Source: Magnolia sinica (taxonomy: Eukaryota > Streptophyta > Magnoliopsida > Magnoliales > Magnoliaceae). From it: DNA of 64,000 nucleotides. The notes under the pieces were generated by a model. That model worked only from the letters and a program-made list of their open reading frames with translations, did not search any database and was not told where the DNA came from. Both the position numbers and the translations under genes were made by a program. The stretch is from the NCBI RefSeq assembly GCF_029962835.1, contig NC_080573.1, forward strand, positions 88,140,001 through 88,204,000, read 5' to 3'. This document shows, piece by piece, positions 1-10,744 of the stretch (position 1 is its first letter; the number at the start of each line of letters is the position of its first letter).

Positions 1-80
1 AATGACAAATCAAAGAAGGAAGACATACAGAGGTACTAGAGATGATGGAATGAAGAATACGAACCATGAACGTTGTGAGT
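1..80 (-). pseudogene. Copia A: scrap of the post-pol accessory ORF
   Basis: Read on the minus strand, this stretch matches the accessory ORF of forward copia C around 40744-40822 (the part encoding the MVRIFHFIIFGTKVCLPSL segment), and the equivalent part of copia B near 22550-22630. No open frame remains. It is continuous with an RNase H scrap to its right, so roughly a kilobase that should separate the two is missing. Function of the family is unknown; see the intact relative at 58039-59271. Confidence 0.7.
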
Positions 81-97
81 ATATGCATTACTAATGG

Positions 98-249
98 AAA
101 TGATCTTGTGCAATTTCATAATCGCTTAACATTCTTTTCATCCACACAAGCTGAGTACATGTATTACCTGCTGTAATGTATTCAACCTCAGCAGCTGAGA
201 GCGATACGGAACTTTATTTCTTACTTAGCCAAGAAACTAAATAGTTCCC
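98..249 (-). pseudogene. Copia A: RNase H C-terminal scrap
   Basis: The minus strand matches the Ty1/copia RNase H region of copia B (about 23900-24055) and copia C (about 39330-39470), including the stretch around the conserved AEAEY segment. It is cut at 249/250 by the first bases of the Athila LTR. It is too short and mutated to be coding. Being in the same orientation as the gag and LTR at 10745-13961, it is probably the other side of the same copia element. Confidence 0.75.
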
Positions 250-2385
250 TGTTAAGGGTCAAATTTTGCATATCAGACCCCAGTTATTACCTGCTTTCAA
301 TAATTTTTAATGTCTTATTTTAATCGTGTTGTGGTGCAAGGTGAATTTAGGAAGCTTGGACTGAAAATGATGCTGAATGCATGAAATTAACGTTCTGAAG
401 CCACTAACACAAGGGACGGACCCCAGGGGACTGATATCGATGGATTTACATGCCAAAGATCCAAGAAAATCGAGAAATTGAAGCTTAAGTGGCCCGAAAT
501 TGGTCTAGAATGCAAGATCACAGGGTCCCCACCATCTGCTTGGCTCGAAACTCCATACATGGCCTGAGGACCATAAATTAACCGTACACGTCGAATTTCA
601 ACCATTCGATCCCTGTGGAAGTGACCTAGTAGATAGATCAGCCTATAAACCACTGATTTTGGGCCCACCTAATATCTAGATATGCTTCAAAATTGGTATT
701 AATAGTTTAAATGAGATGAGAAAAAGGATGTACGGATCAGATCTCTCAAAAGCAGCGCAGTGGATCCCACCTGTGTTCGGTGTGCATGGTGCACAATGGT
801 ACACCCATGTGCACTGAACAAGAGACGAGGTCAAACCAACGTTGACCCGATCTCTTTCAAAAAAAGGGAAAGTGCCATTTTCGGCTGCGAAACAGGGATC
901 ATGAACGATGTTTCGTGGGCCACCGAGGTCCATGTTCTGGATGATCGGGACCGTCGATCAGGCTTGAAAGGGCCCTATGATCATGGGCTAGGTGACGAAA
1001 TCACAGAAGGCAGTGAGTAACAGTTATTAATCTTTCAAACACAAGATAGATGGTGGAACCATTTGATTTCATGGGCCACACCGAATCCGATCGAAAATTG
1101 ACCATGTCCGAATGGTTTTTCGAGGTGAATCCAATGGACGGACTGGATTTCACCGCTGACATCAATCACGGGCCCCACTAATGTCATAGCGCAGGAGCTG
1201 TGCGCACTCTGTTTCATAAACAGATGTGTACACGTTATTGGTTGCCCACCATCTCTGACCGTTTCGACGATCCAGACCGTCCATCGTGTAGGTCTGTCGA
1301 AAGCGCCCTAAGGGAGGTTGTTCTTTTGAACAAAATCTTAGGAAGAGGAGAGTTGGGAAGCTCCGATCTTGTCACGTAAGCTACCCTTCCTGTGCACGAG
1401 GCTGTCAAAGATTCCACCGACTCCAGTAATTTCTGCGTAAAGAAAACTTCGGCGTGAAGTTTCTCCACTCCTACCGACTGCATTACCTATAAGAAGGAGA
1501 GAGAAAGAAGTGAAAAGGGAGGCTGGACGTGGAGTGCAGCCGTGGAAGGGAATTCACAGCCGGCCATCTGTAGAGTTCTTTTCTTCACTTTGTTTTTAAT
1601 TTCAGTTTATGATTTTTAAGAGACTTTAGTTTAATCATGATTATGAGTGGCTAAACCTCTTAGCTAGGGCTAAGAGGTGAGGCTTGTAGTGAGATGGGAG
1701 ACTCTATTTTATGCCTTTAATTTAATTTAAATTTATGAACTGAATTTGATTTTAGTTTGATTATTAAGGGAATGTTTTTAGTCTTTAATGGTCTATTGTG
1801 ACTGAAATTTTAATGGGTCTGCAATGGCTTTGAGCGTGTTCCTTTCCCTTTTTATGTTTATGACGTCAGGAAGCCCTATTGTTCACCATTGTCTCCTGGG
1901 CATGGTTGGATGATGGTACCCTTCTTAACCTTCATATCATGTTGATTGGTTGTTAATTAGTTTAATTCTATTGTTTACTTTGTCTCATAGATATGGTTTG
2001 GTGATGGAATCCATTCTAATTCATGTACCTTTCATCTCTTGAAAACTATATCAAAGGAAGTTCAGTCTTGATTTCCATGGTTACACCCTTCAACTGGATG
2101 AAGATGGGACTCTAAGTCCAGTTGAGTTCTTGACGCAGGCATAAGATCTCCCTGATCTCTACAAGTGGATCTTCTGAATCCATAGTTTCCTTTCCTTGAA
2201 TTCTTTAAGTTTTAAATAATTATTTCATCATTATTCCTCAATTTACACTCGATTTAGATTTTATCTCGTTCTAGTTCTAGTTCTATTTAGTTTCAGATTA
2301 CGTACAGGTTACAGTCCCTTGCAATTCGACCTCGGTCTCACTGAGTTTATTACTACATCACAACCCTATACTTGGGGAGTGAACA
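250..2385 (+). repeat. Athila 1 5' LTR
   Basis: Starts TGTTAAGGGTC at 250 and repeats at 10217, where the 3' LTR begins; about the first 520 bp can be compared and are closely similar. The 3' end at about 2385 (TGAACA) is placed just before the PBS, giving about 2136 bp. The TG...CA ends fit an LTR. A CTATAAGA box near 1488, followed by purine-rich sequence, is a possible core promoter. Open frames inside it (for example 387-668 and 760-1020) are not genes. Confidence 0.85.
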
Positions 2386-2391
2386 ATTTTT

Positions 2392-2409
2392 TGGTGCCGT
2401 TGCCGAGGA
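2392..2409 (+). other. Athila 1 primer-binding site (tRNA-Asp)
   Basis: TGGTGCCGTTGCCGAGGA differs at two positions from the complement of the plant tRNA-Asp(GTC) 3' end, the usual primer for Athila elements. It lies a few bases downstream of the LTR end. Confidence 0.9.
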
Positions 2410-3423
2410 TTGATGGTTACATTTTTCTGAAATTAACTAATTTTAGGATTAGTTTAAAATTAGGATTTTTCTAACTTTAGGTTTAGATTTTTCTGATTTC
2501 TAGAAACTAACCTGTTTTCATGTTTTGTAGGATCCTGACATAAACTTCTAAATTGGTAATCCCTCTCTAATTCCTCTACTTTTTCTATTTTTAGAATTAG
2601 GGTTTGAGTTTTAGAAAATTTCTAATTCTAGTATTTTTCTATTTTTAGGAAATAGTTTATTTTTAGAAACTCTCCTCTTTTGTTTTTAAAAACTAGGTTA
2701 GTTATTTCCCTTTTTAGAAATTCTTTCGAATTTTAGAAACTAACTCATCTTTCCTTTATTTTATTTTTAGAAACTTTCCTTTTTAAAGAATTAGTTTATT
2801 TTTTAGAAACTTTTTAATTTTAGGTTTGGATTTTCTATTTTAGAAACTTTCTAATTCTGGGTCTTCTTTTTAGAAACTAACTTAGCTTCTAGGTTTAGGG
2901 AACTTTCCTTTTTAGAAACTAACTTTCTGTTTTTATTTTTAGTAACTTTCTAATTCTAACTCTTTTAGAATCTAACTTTGTTTCCTAATTTATTTTTAGA
3001 AATTTTCTACTTGTAGACTTTTTGTTTAGAAACTAGCTTTCCCATTTTGTAGGCTTTTAAGATAGAAATTTCTAATTCGGTAAGCTCTTTCTCTACTTTC
3101 TATTTTTCAGATCTCTTTTAGTAACTTACTTTCTAGTTTAGGACTTTCCTAATTTATTTTAGAAATTTCCACTTTCCTTTAGGAATTTCTTTTTTTAGAA
3201 ACTAGTTTACTTCTATCTTTTTTTTAAGGATTTTCTAATTCTAGACCTTCTCTTTCGAAACTAGTTTACTTCTATCTTTTTAAGGAATTTCTTTTTTTAG
3301 AAACTGACTTGTTTTATTTTCTTTTGCAGGTTTTTAACTTAGGAACTCGAATTTGGTAACTTCTTTACAACCCTCTCTTTCTTTCTAGATTTTCTTTTCC
3401 TTTCTTAGGATTAGGTTTCAAAT
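2410..3423 (+). repeat. Athila 1 untranslated leader, T-rich with iterated TTTTTAGAAACT motif
   Basis: This kilobase has no gene. It is strongly T-rich and repeats a motif close to TTTTTAGAAACTAACTT many times at irregular spacing, with ATTAGG/TAGGTTT variants. Athila leaders are long and non-coding; the degenerate iteration looks like old tandem duplication. It ends just before the gag frame. Confidence 0.7.
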
Positions 3424-5028
3424 TTGATTGAGGGCTACGAGTGTTTCATGCCCAAGTGGGCCCGTGACAACACTCGACGTCTCTTGACTAAAGGAGGATT
3501 GGTTGAGGGGTTAACTATCCATCGCAAGACTAAACACCACTCGAAATCCCCTGAGTTAATTGAAGTGATGGCTGAAAACCAACCTCTTCTACCCCAGCCT
3601 AGGGTGGAGGACATTCAGGATGAGAATGAGGTGCATCAAGCACCCTCGCCTTGTACTTTACGAGATTATTTACAACCAGCGGGGGTGAGTATGCCTGCAT
3701 GCATGATTTTTCCTAAAAATGCAGGACATATGGACATCAAGCCAGGGGTTATCCAACTATTTCCTAAGTTCCATGGGCTTGAATCTGAAGAACCATATAT
3801 TCATTTGAAAGAGTTTGATGAGATCATAGCTACTTTATATTTTCAAAATGTGTCTGAGGACACAGTCAGGCTGAAACTCTTTCCCTTTTTCTTGAAGGAG
3901 AAGGCTAAAACGTGGTTACATTCATTGCGTCCTAGATCCATTGGCACATGGAATGATATGCAAAGAGAATTTATAAAGAAATTTTTTCCACATCATAAAA
4001 CGATTACCCTTAGAAAAGCAATCATGAACTTCACCTAAAAGGAGGATGAAACATTTTACCAATGTTGGGAAAGGTTCAAGGATTTGGTTAGTTCATGCCC
4101 ACAACACGGCTTTAAAACGTGGCGCGTTACAAATTTTTCCTATGATGGACTGACATCTTCCATGCACCAATTGGTCGAGACAATGTGTAATGGAGAATTC
4201 ATTAATAAAAATGTCGACGAGGTATGGGATTACCTCAATAGTCTTGCTGAAAAAACACAATCATGAGACTATTACCCAAAATCAAACACCACGTCTAGGC
4301 CGACTCAATCTAAGGAGAAAGGTGGATTGTATCTCTTGAAAGAAGAGGATCTCAAGTATAAAGTGACTACGCTCATAAGAACATTTGAGGCCATGGAAGG
4401 AAAGAAGGATAAGGTTAATGAAAGTGTTTGCGGCATCTGTGATTACAACATTCACACAACTGAAAGTTGTCCTACAATACCTGCCTTTTGAGAAGTGTTG
4501 AATGAACAATCCAATGCCGTAAATACTTATCAAAGACCTTTCAATGGACCGACCTTTAATACGTACAATCCTAGTTGGAAAAATCATCCAAACTTTAGTT
4601 AGAGAAATGGACATACTGCTACCCCTCAAGGTTTCTTCAATCAAATTCCAAATCAAGGGAAACCTCAAGAGGATCTAGTTCAAAAATATATTCGAGAACA
4701 AGAGCTACTTAATCAAAATTTGGTACAAGCGTTTCATGATGTCCACACAGCAATAGGAACGCTTGCGTCGTCTATTCAAAGGATAGAGTCACAATTAACA
4801 AGTGGAGGGAAGGGGATACTTCCTGCTCAACCTCTCCCCAATCCCAAACCGCAATATGAAATAAGTGACCCTAGCTCTTTAAATCAAATAGAGCACGCTA
4901 AATCCATCACCACTCTTAGGAGTGGGATCATTGATAAAACCCTTCCAGTTAGGCCCAAAAAGCCTCAAGAACCAGAAAAGGACAACAATGATGGACCTAG
5001 TGATGCCCCACAAAAATTAAAACTGTAA
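3424..5028 (+). pseudogene. gag: Athila 1 gag pseudogene
   Basis: Encodes the structural Gag that would form the cytoplasmic particle. One frame runs the whole length but is interrupted by stops at 4036 (TAA), 4264 (TGA), 4489 (TGA) and 4600 (TAG). The retrotransposon gag domain is visible at about 3770-4140 (LKEFDEIIATLYF... KTWLHSL... EFIKKFFP). A CCHC zinc knuckle, C-x2-C-x4-H-x4-C, follows at about 4432-4475, then a polar, proline-rich tail. The true start is uncertain: 3424 is simply the start of the frame after the leader. All four stops can be read as single transitions of Gln or Trp codons. Protease follows in another frame after the stop at 5026. Confidence 0.88.
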
Positions 5029-5108
5029 CTTCTAGAAAAGCCAGTTGCTCCATTTCCCCAACAGTTGGTCGCACAAAACCTCTCTCTAACTCTCAGGATA
5101 TCCTAGAG

Positions 5109-5700
5109 GTGTTGAAACAAGTGAAAGTCAATATTCCTCTACTTGATGTCGTAAAACAGATACCTTCATATGCCAAATTCCTGAAAGACTTATACACGAC
5201 TAAACGACGGCAGAGTATTCAAAAGAAGATCTTCTTGACCGAGAAAGTGATTTCCATCCTAAAGCAAGACGTGCCACAGAAATTCAAAGATCCCGGTAGC
5301 CCAACCGTATCATATGTAATCGGGGACCATCGAATTGATCATGCACTTCTTAGCTTAGGAGCGAGCGTCAATCTGATTCCCTACTCGGTATATAGATAGT
5401 TAAGTTTGGGGGAATTAAAACCCACCCTAACCACACTACAACTTGCTGATCGCTCTGTTCATGTACTAAGAGGAATAATTGAGGATGTGTTGGTCCAAGT
5501 TGAGAGATTTTACTACCCTGTAGATTTTATCATACTGGACACTGAACCCATCAATAACATGAACACTCAGATTCTCGTCATTCTTGGTCGCCCATTCCTT
5601 GCCACTTCAAACACAATTATCAATTGCAGGAATGGTTTCATGACTATGTCTTTTGGGAATATGACATTGGAGTCAAACATCTTTTTTAATAATGGCAGAA
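5109..5700 (+). pseudogene. Athila 1 aspartic protease, degenerate
   Basis: Aspartic protease that would cleave the Gag-Pol polyprotein. The family motif appears as LLSLGASVNLIPYS at about 5345-5390; most Athila copies have Asp where this one has Ser in L-S-L-G-A-S, so the catalytic Asp appears lost. A TAG stop at 5397 interrupts the frame just afterwards. The downstream block ILGRPFLATSNTIINCRNG (about 5580-5640) is the conserved second half. It continues in frame into RT. Confidence 0.85.
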
Positions 5701-7570
5701 ACTTAGAGGATGATGACAATTTTCACGATATTAACATGATTGACTCTTTAGTGGAAGATACGACACCTCTGACCTTATCCTCTGACCCTCTAGAGATGTG
5801 CCTGGCCCACTCCCATGATTTTGATGATGACATGAGTAGGGAGACGTGTGCCTTGCTTGATACTACACCGGTACTTGAAGTTAACTGGTGGAGGCCACAA
5901 TTTGAAGAATTGCCACAAACCAATGTAGTGCCTCTACCGTCTAACCTCAAGCTACCGAAGCTGGACCTAAAACCTTTGCCCTCTGATTTGAAATACGCAT
6001 ATTTAGGTCAAGATGAGACATACCCGGTGGTGATCTCTGCCCATCTGGAAAAAGAACAGGAGAGTATACTCATATCTACTCTCATTGAGCATAAGGGAGC
6101 CATTGGATGGGCGATAGCAGACCTCAAGGGAATCAACCCCTCGATTTGTACTCACCGCATATATCTTGAGGATAATGCGAAGACTGCTCGGCAATCACGA
6201 CGTAGACTAAATCCAAACATGCGGGAAGTGGTTAAGGCCGAGGTTCTTAAACTATTGGATGTGGGTATCATATATCCCATATCCGATAGTCAATGGGTGA
6301 GTCCAATTCAGGTGGTTCCTAAGAAGTCCGGGATTACCATCATAGCTAATGCCAATAATGAACTCGTGCTAACTAGAGTTACTACTGGTTGAAAAATGTG
6401 CATTGACTACAGGAAGCTGAATACTGTCACGAGGAAGGACCACTTTCCTTTGCCCTTCATTGATCAAATTTTGGAAAGGCTAGCTGGTCATTCCTATTAC
6501 TGTTTCCTTGACGGGTATTCGGGTTACAATCAGATTGAAATCGCCCCTGAGGACCAGGAAAAGTCCACATTTACATGTCCTTATGACACCTTTACCTATA
6601 GAAGGATGTCATTCGGATTATGTAATGCCCCTACCACCTTTTAGCAATGTATGATGAGTATCTTTTCTGACATGGTGGGGAAATATTTAGTGGTTTTCAT
6701 GGATGATTTCTCTATTTTTGGTTCATCTTTTAGCAAGTGTTTAGAAAGTCTTAAATGTGTGCTGAAAAGATGTGAAGAGAAGAACTTGGTACTTAATTGG
6801 GAGAAGTGTCATTTCATGGTTCATAAGGGAATTGTCCTTGGACATATTATCTCGTCCATAAGAATGGAGGTGGATAAGGCAAAAATTGATCTTATCTCTA
6901 ACCTACCTCCACCCAAGAACATACGGGATGTGAGATCCTTCTTAGGACATGCTGGGTTTTACAGAAGATTCATAAAGGACTTTAGTCTCATCTCTCGTCT
7001 TTTATGTAATCTACTTCAAAAGGATGCACCATACGAGTGGACTGAGCCATGTCACGAAGCTTTCACTAAGCTTAAGGGCATGTTGACTAGTGCACCCATC
7101 ATACAACCACCCGACTGGGGCATTCCTTTTGAAGTTATGTGCGATGTGTCTGATTATGCTCTTGGGGCTGTTTTAGGCCAGAGAAAAGATAAGAAACCCT
7201 ACGTTATTCATTATGCGAGTAAGACTTTAAATCCTGTCCAAGTGAACTACTCGACTACGGAAAAGGAACTCTTGACCGTAGTGTTCGCTTTGGACAAATT
7301 TCGGTCCTACTTGATCGGATCTAAGATCATTATTTACACTGATCGCGTGGCGCTCAAGTATCTTCTATCTAAGAATGATGCTAAGCCCCACCTGATACGA
7401 TGAATCCTCCTACTCCAGGAATTTGACCTAGAAATAAAAGATAAAAAGGGAGTAGAGAACGTAGTGGCTGACCATCTTTCTCGCCTTAATCCCTCTGATT
7501 CCCTTGAAGCGACACATATCAATGACATGTTCCCTGATGAACAATTGTTCAGAGTCTCCCATTCACCTTG
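5701..7570 (+). pseudogene. pol: Athila 1 reverse transcriptase and RNase H, degenerate
   Basis: RT copies the genomic RNA and RNase H removes the RNA template. The frame continues from the protease and carries stops at 6390 (TGA), 6642 (TAG) and 7401 (TGA). RT blocks: QWVSPIQVVPKKSG at about 6290-6330, MCIDYRKLN at 6396, GYSGYNQI near 6515, and the catalytic FMDDFS box near 6697-6715. RNase H: CDVSDYALGAVLGQ near 7141, TEKELL with the Glu near 7255, YTD near 7336 and VADHLSRL near 7464. A frameshift after about 7570 disrupts the link to integrase. Confidence 0.92.
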
Positions 7571-8859
7571 GTTCGCTGATTTGCTAATTATCTTGCCACA
7601 GGTTCCATACCGACACATTAGACTGCGCAAGATAAGAAGAAATTTTTCACCGAGGTGCACAACTTTTGCTGAGATGATCCATATTTATTTAAATATTGTC
7701 CAGACCAAATCTTAAGGAGATGTGTGCCAGACGTTGAGCATCAGAGTTTCATCTCTTTCTGTCATTCACAGGCCTGTGGTGGTCACTTTTCTGCTAAAAA
7801 GACCGCAGCCAAGATTTGCAATGTGGCTTTTACTGGCCCACTATGTTCAGGGACACTCATGAGTTTTGCAAAGCTTGTGAGCGTTGTCAGAAATTGGGAG
7901 CGTTGTCCCGTCGAAATATGATGCCCTTGAATCTCATTCTTATCATCAAGGCATTTGATTGCTGGGGCATTGATTTCATGGGACCATTCCCCTAATATTT
8001 TAAAAATCTATATATTTTGCTCGCTGTAGACTATGTCACTAAATGGGTTGAAGCGATTCCATGTCGGAATAATGACCATCGCATGGTCATTAAATTCCTA
8101 AAAGAGAACATCCTTTCCCGATTCGGAACGCCTCAAGCTATCAATAGTGATGGGGGCTCACACTTTTGTAATAGGCCATTCGAGAGTTTAATGAAGAAAT
8201 ACGATATCTCTCATAAGGTGAGCACCCCATATCACCCACAGACAAGTGAGCAAGTTGAGATTTCTAATAGGGAGATCAAACACATTTTGGAGAAAATGGT
8301 TAACCCTGACCATAAGGATTGGTCAATCCGATTGACTGATGCCTTATGGGCTTACCGTACTGCGTTTAAAACCCCTATTGGAATGTCTCCCTTTAGACTT
8401 CTCTATGGGAAGGCTTGCCACTTGCTTGTGGACTTGGAACATAGAGCCTACTGGGCAATCAAAAAATTGAATTTCAATCTGGACAACGCTGGCTCGCTAC
8501 GCAAACTTCAGTTGAATGAACTCAAAGAAATCCGGAACGATGCATACGAGAACTCGAGAATTTATAAGGACAGAATGAAGGCGTTTCATGACCAACGTAT
8601 TCTACGAAAATCATTCACACCTGGTCAGAAAGTCCTTTTATATAATTCTCAGTTACATCCCTTTTCAGGTAAGCTTCGATCTCGTTGGACTGGCCCTTAC
8701 ATTGTGGTCACTGCATATCCTCATGGGGCCGTTGAGATAAGAGATCCTGACAATGGCAAGGAGTTTAAAGTAAATGGACATCGCTTAAAGCCATTTGTCG
8801 AGAAATTTGATTCAAAGGACATGTCCATACCTCTGACTGATCCTGTTTACCAGGATTGA
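7571..8859 (+). pseudogene. Athila 1 integrase, degenerate N-terminus
   Basis: Integrase joins the cDNA to host DNA. The N-terminal zinc-binding part is frameshifted: QACGGHFSAKKT is recognisable at about 7770-7805, but its Cys pair is scrambled. A TAA at about 7994 follows the GIDFMGPF block that holds the first catalytic Asp. From 8017 a 280-codon frame is open and includes the second Asp (INSDGG, near 8150) and the Glu ([10 protein letters not shown]). The GPY/F-like WTGPYIVV lies near 8688. Pol ends at the TGA of 8857-8859. Confidence 0.9.
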
Positions 8860-10216
8860 TCTCCTAGTCTGATGGAGGTATAGGTAGGTTTCCTATTTTT
8901 ATAGGACTAGAGTAGTTTGCTTTATGCTATTTTTTTTATTTTTTTTATTTTTATTCCATTTAATTTTCCTAGTTCAATGTTTGTGGGTAACATTGCTGCA
9001 AACCCTCACGAGACTATAACTCGTCCACTAGGGGCAACCTAAAGGTTTAAAGGCTTGTTGCATAAGCTAAATGCAATCAAGAGCACCTGCGAAAGTGGTA
9101 TAGGTAGGACCTTCTTTTTGTAATGTTATTTTTGTTATTTTGCTTTTGTTGTTTTCTCTCTTGTGCTAACCAGCTCTCACGCTGATATATCTTTGGAAAA
9201 AGCTTCATGAGCCCTTCGTCCAGGTACTATCTTTCCATCACTTCTCTTTCAATTTCATTGTCTCATGTACATTGCATGATCATATCTTTTACATTGAGGA
9301 CAATGTAGATTTTAGGTTGGGGGTGGGAGATTAGGTGTCCTAATAAGTGTTTTCTTAGTCATGAGCAGAAATTGTGAAAATTTTTAAATTTTTCTGGAAT
9401 TTCGCATGAATTCGAAGTGATTTGGATGCCCATCTCGGATTCAGACTTATAAGATACATGATGTTGGTAATTTATGACTCTTGGATTCAGTATCTGTTAA
9501 ACTTCACAGTTAAGTTCGAACTATTAATCCATGATTAGAAGTTTTAAACATTGATTGAGTCATAATTTCACATGCCACATCTCGCTTACACAGTGAGGTT
9601 TCAGTTCAATATTAAAGGATTAACTTGGTGATCACTAACCTTGAAAGGAACAACCTGAGAAATTAAAAGGATTGGGCGATTGGTCTTCACCATAGGTTTA
9701 CTCCCTATAGGTGCAGATTTGATTCCCCAAGGTTGATATTTGGAAAAGGTTGGGTGTACGGTCTTCACCATAGGTTTGCTCCCTATAGGTGCAGATTCGA
9801 TTCCCCTCCTTGGCGTTACTGGTAAAAAGTTGATATAGTGTGAAAATCATTAAAAGTTGGAAGAATGAGGCAAGTTTAATTTAGGTTTTGGTTGTCCTGA
9901 ATGCTTTTGTTGAGTACCAATGACATCATGAAATAGAGAAGTGAACCTTGATGATTAGTAGAGATTTCATTATACACTCATGGTACTCAATGTTTAGAAT
10001 TGTTCTAATTAATACATAAATACTTTAAACTTGATTATGAAATTTACTGTGTGCTTGACTCTAGGAGGAAGTAATGCCCATCATTCATGCATCTTAGAAT
10101 TCTCGTATCTAGATTGCTTTTCAAAAATCACTCGAGTTCATAGAAATTGTCCTGTAATTCTCAACTTATTTTTCGCATACTTTGCTCGGGACTAGCAAAA
10201 TGCTGGTTGGGGGTTG
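8860..10216 (+). other. Athila 1 post-pol non-coding tail, tandem repeat and PPT
   Basis: No ORF of substance. It contains a poly-T stretch (about 8929-8952), a purine-rich GGTTGGGGGTGGGAGA near 9315 that looks like an internal or old polypurine tract, and two copies of a unit of about 48 bp spaced by 78 bp (9683-9730 and 9761-9808; shared core GTCTTCACCATAGG). The functional polypurine tract is probably GGTTGGGGGTTG at 10205-10216, directly before the 3' LTR. The env-like ORF known in some Athila relatives is absent. Confidence 0.75.
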
Positions 10217-10744
10217 TGTTAAGGGTCAAATATTGCATATCAGACCCCAGTTATTACATGCTTTTATGAACATGATATTGTTTAATGTCTTATTTTAATC
10301 GTGTTGTGGTGCAAGGTGAATTTAGGAAGCTTGGACTGAAAATGATGCTAAATGCATAGAATTGACGTTCCGAAGCCACTAAGGCAAGGGATGGACCCTA
10401 GTGGACTGATATCGATGGATTTACATGCTAGAGATCTGAGAAAATCGAGAAATTGAAGCTCAAGTGGCCTGAAATTGGTCTAGAATGCAAGATCACAGGG
10501 TTCCCACCATCTGCTTGGCTCGAAATTTCATACATGGCCTGAGGACCATAAATTAACCGTACACGTCGAATTTCAACCGTTCGATCCCTGTGGAAGTGAC
10601 CTAGTGGATAGATCAGCCTATAAACCACTGATTTTGGGCCCGCCTAATATCTGGATATGCTTCAAAATTGGTATCAACAGTTTAAATGAGATGAGAAAGA
10701 GGATGTATGGATCAGATCTCTCAAAAGCAGCATAGTGGATCCCA
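10217..10744 (+). repeat. Athila 1 3' LTR, first 528 bp only
   Basis: Begins TGTTAAGGGTC, as does the 5' LTR, and follows it closely to AGTGGATCCCA, where the match stops. The next bases are minus-strand copia gag. The 5' LTR continues for about 1.6 kb after the equivalent point, so the rest of the 3' LTR has been lost. Confidence 0.9.

Larger units (their letters stand above)
250..10744 (+). mobile_element. Athila-type Ty3/gypsy retrotransposon (Athila 1), 3' LTR truncated
   Basis: Plus-strand element: 5' LTR 250-2385, tRNA-Asp PBS, T-rich leader, gag, PR, RT, RNase H, INT, a 1.36 kb non-coding tail, PPT and the first 528 bp of the 3' LTR. The Athila assignment comes from the tRNA-Asp PBS, the protease motif of the L-L-x-L-G-A-S-V-N type, the FMDDFS reverse-transcriptase box and an integrase with GIDFMGPF. 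Athila elements often have an env-like ORF after pol; none is visible here. Gag and pol carry at least eight in-frame stops, so the copy is dead. Confidence 0.93.

Noticed and set aside
387..1483. Several open frames of 60-93 codons in the Athila 5' LTR
   Set aside because: They are on both strands, not shared as frames with the 3' LTR copy, and have no family resemblance.
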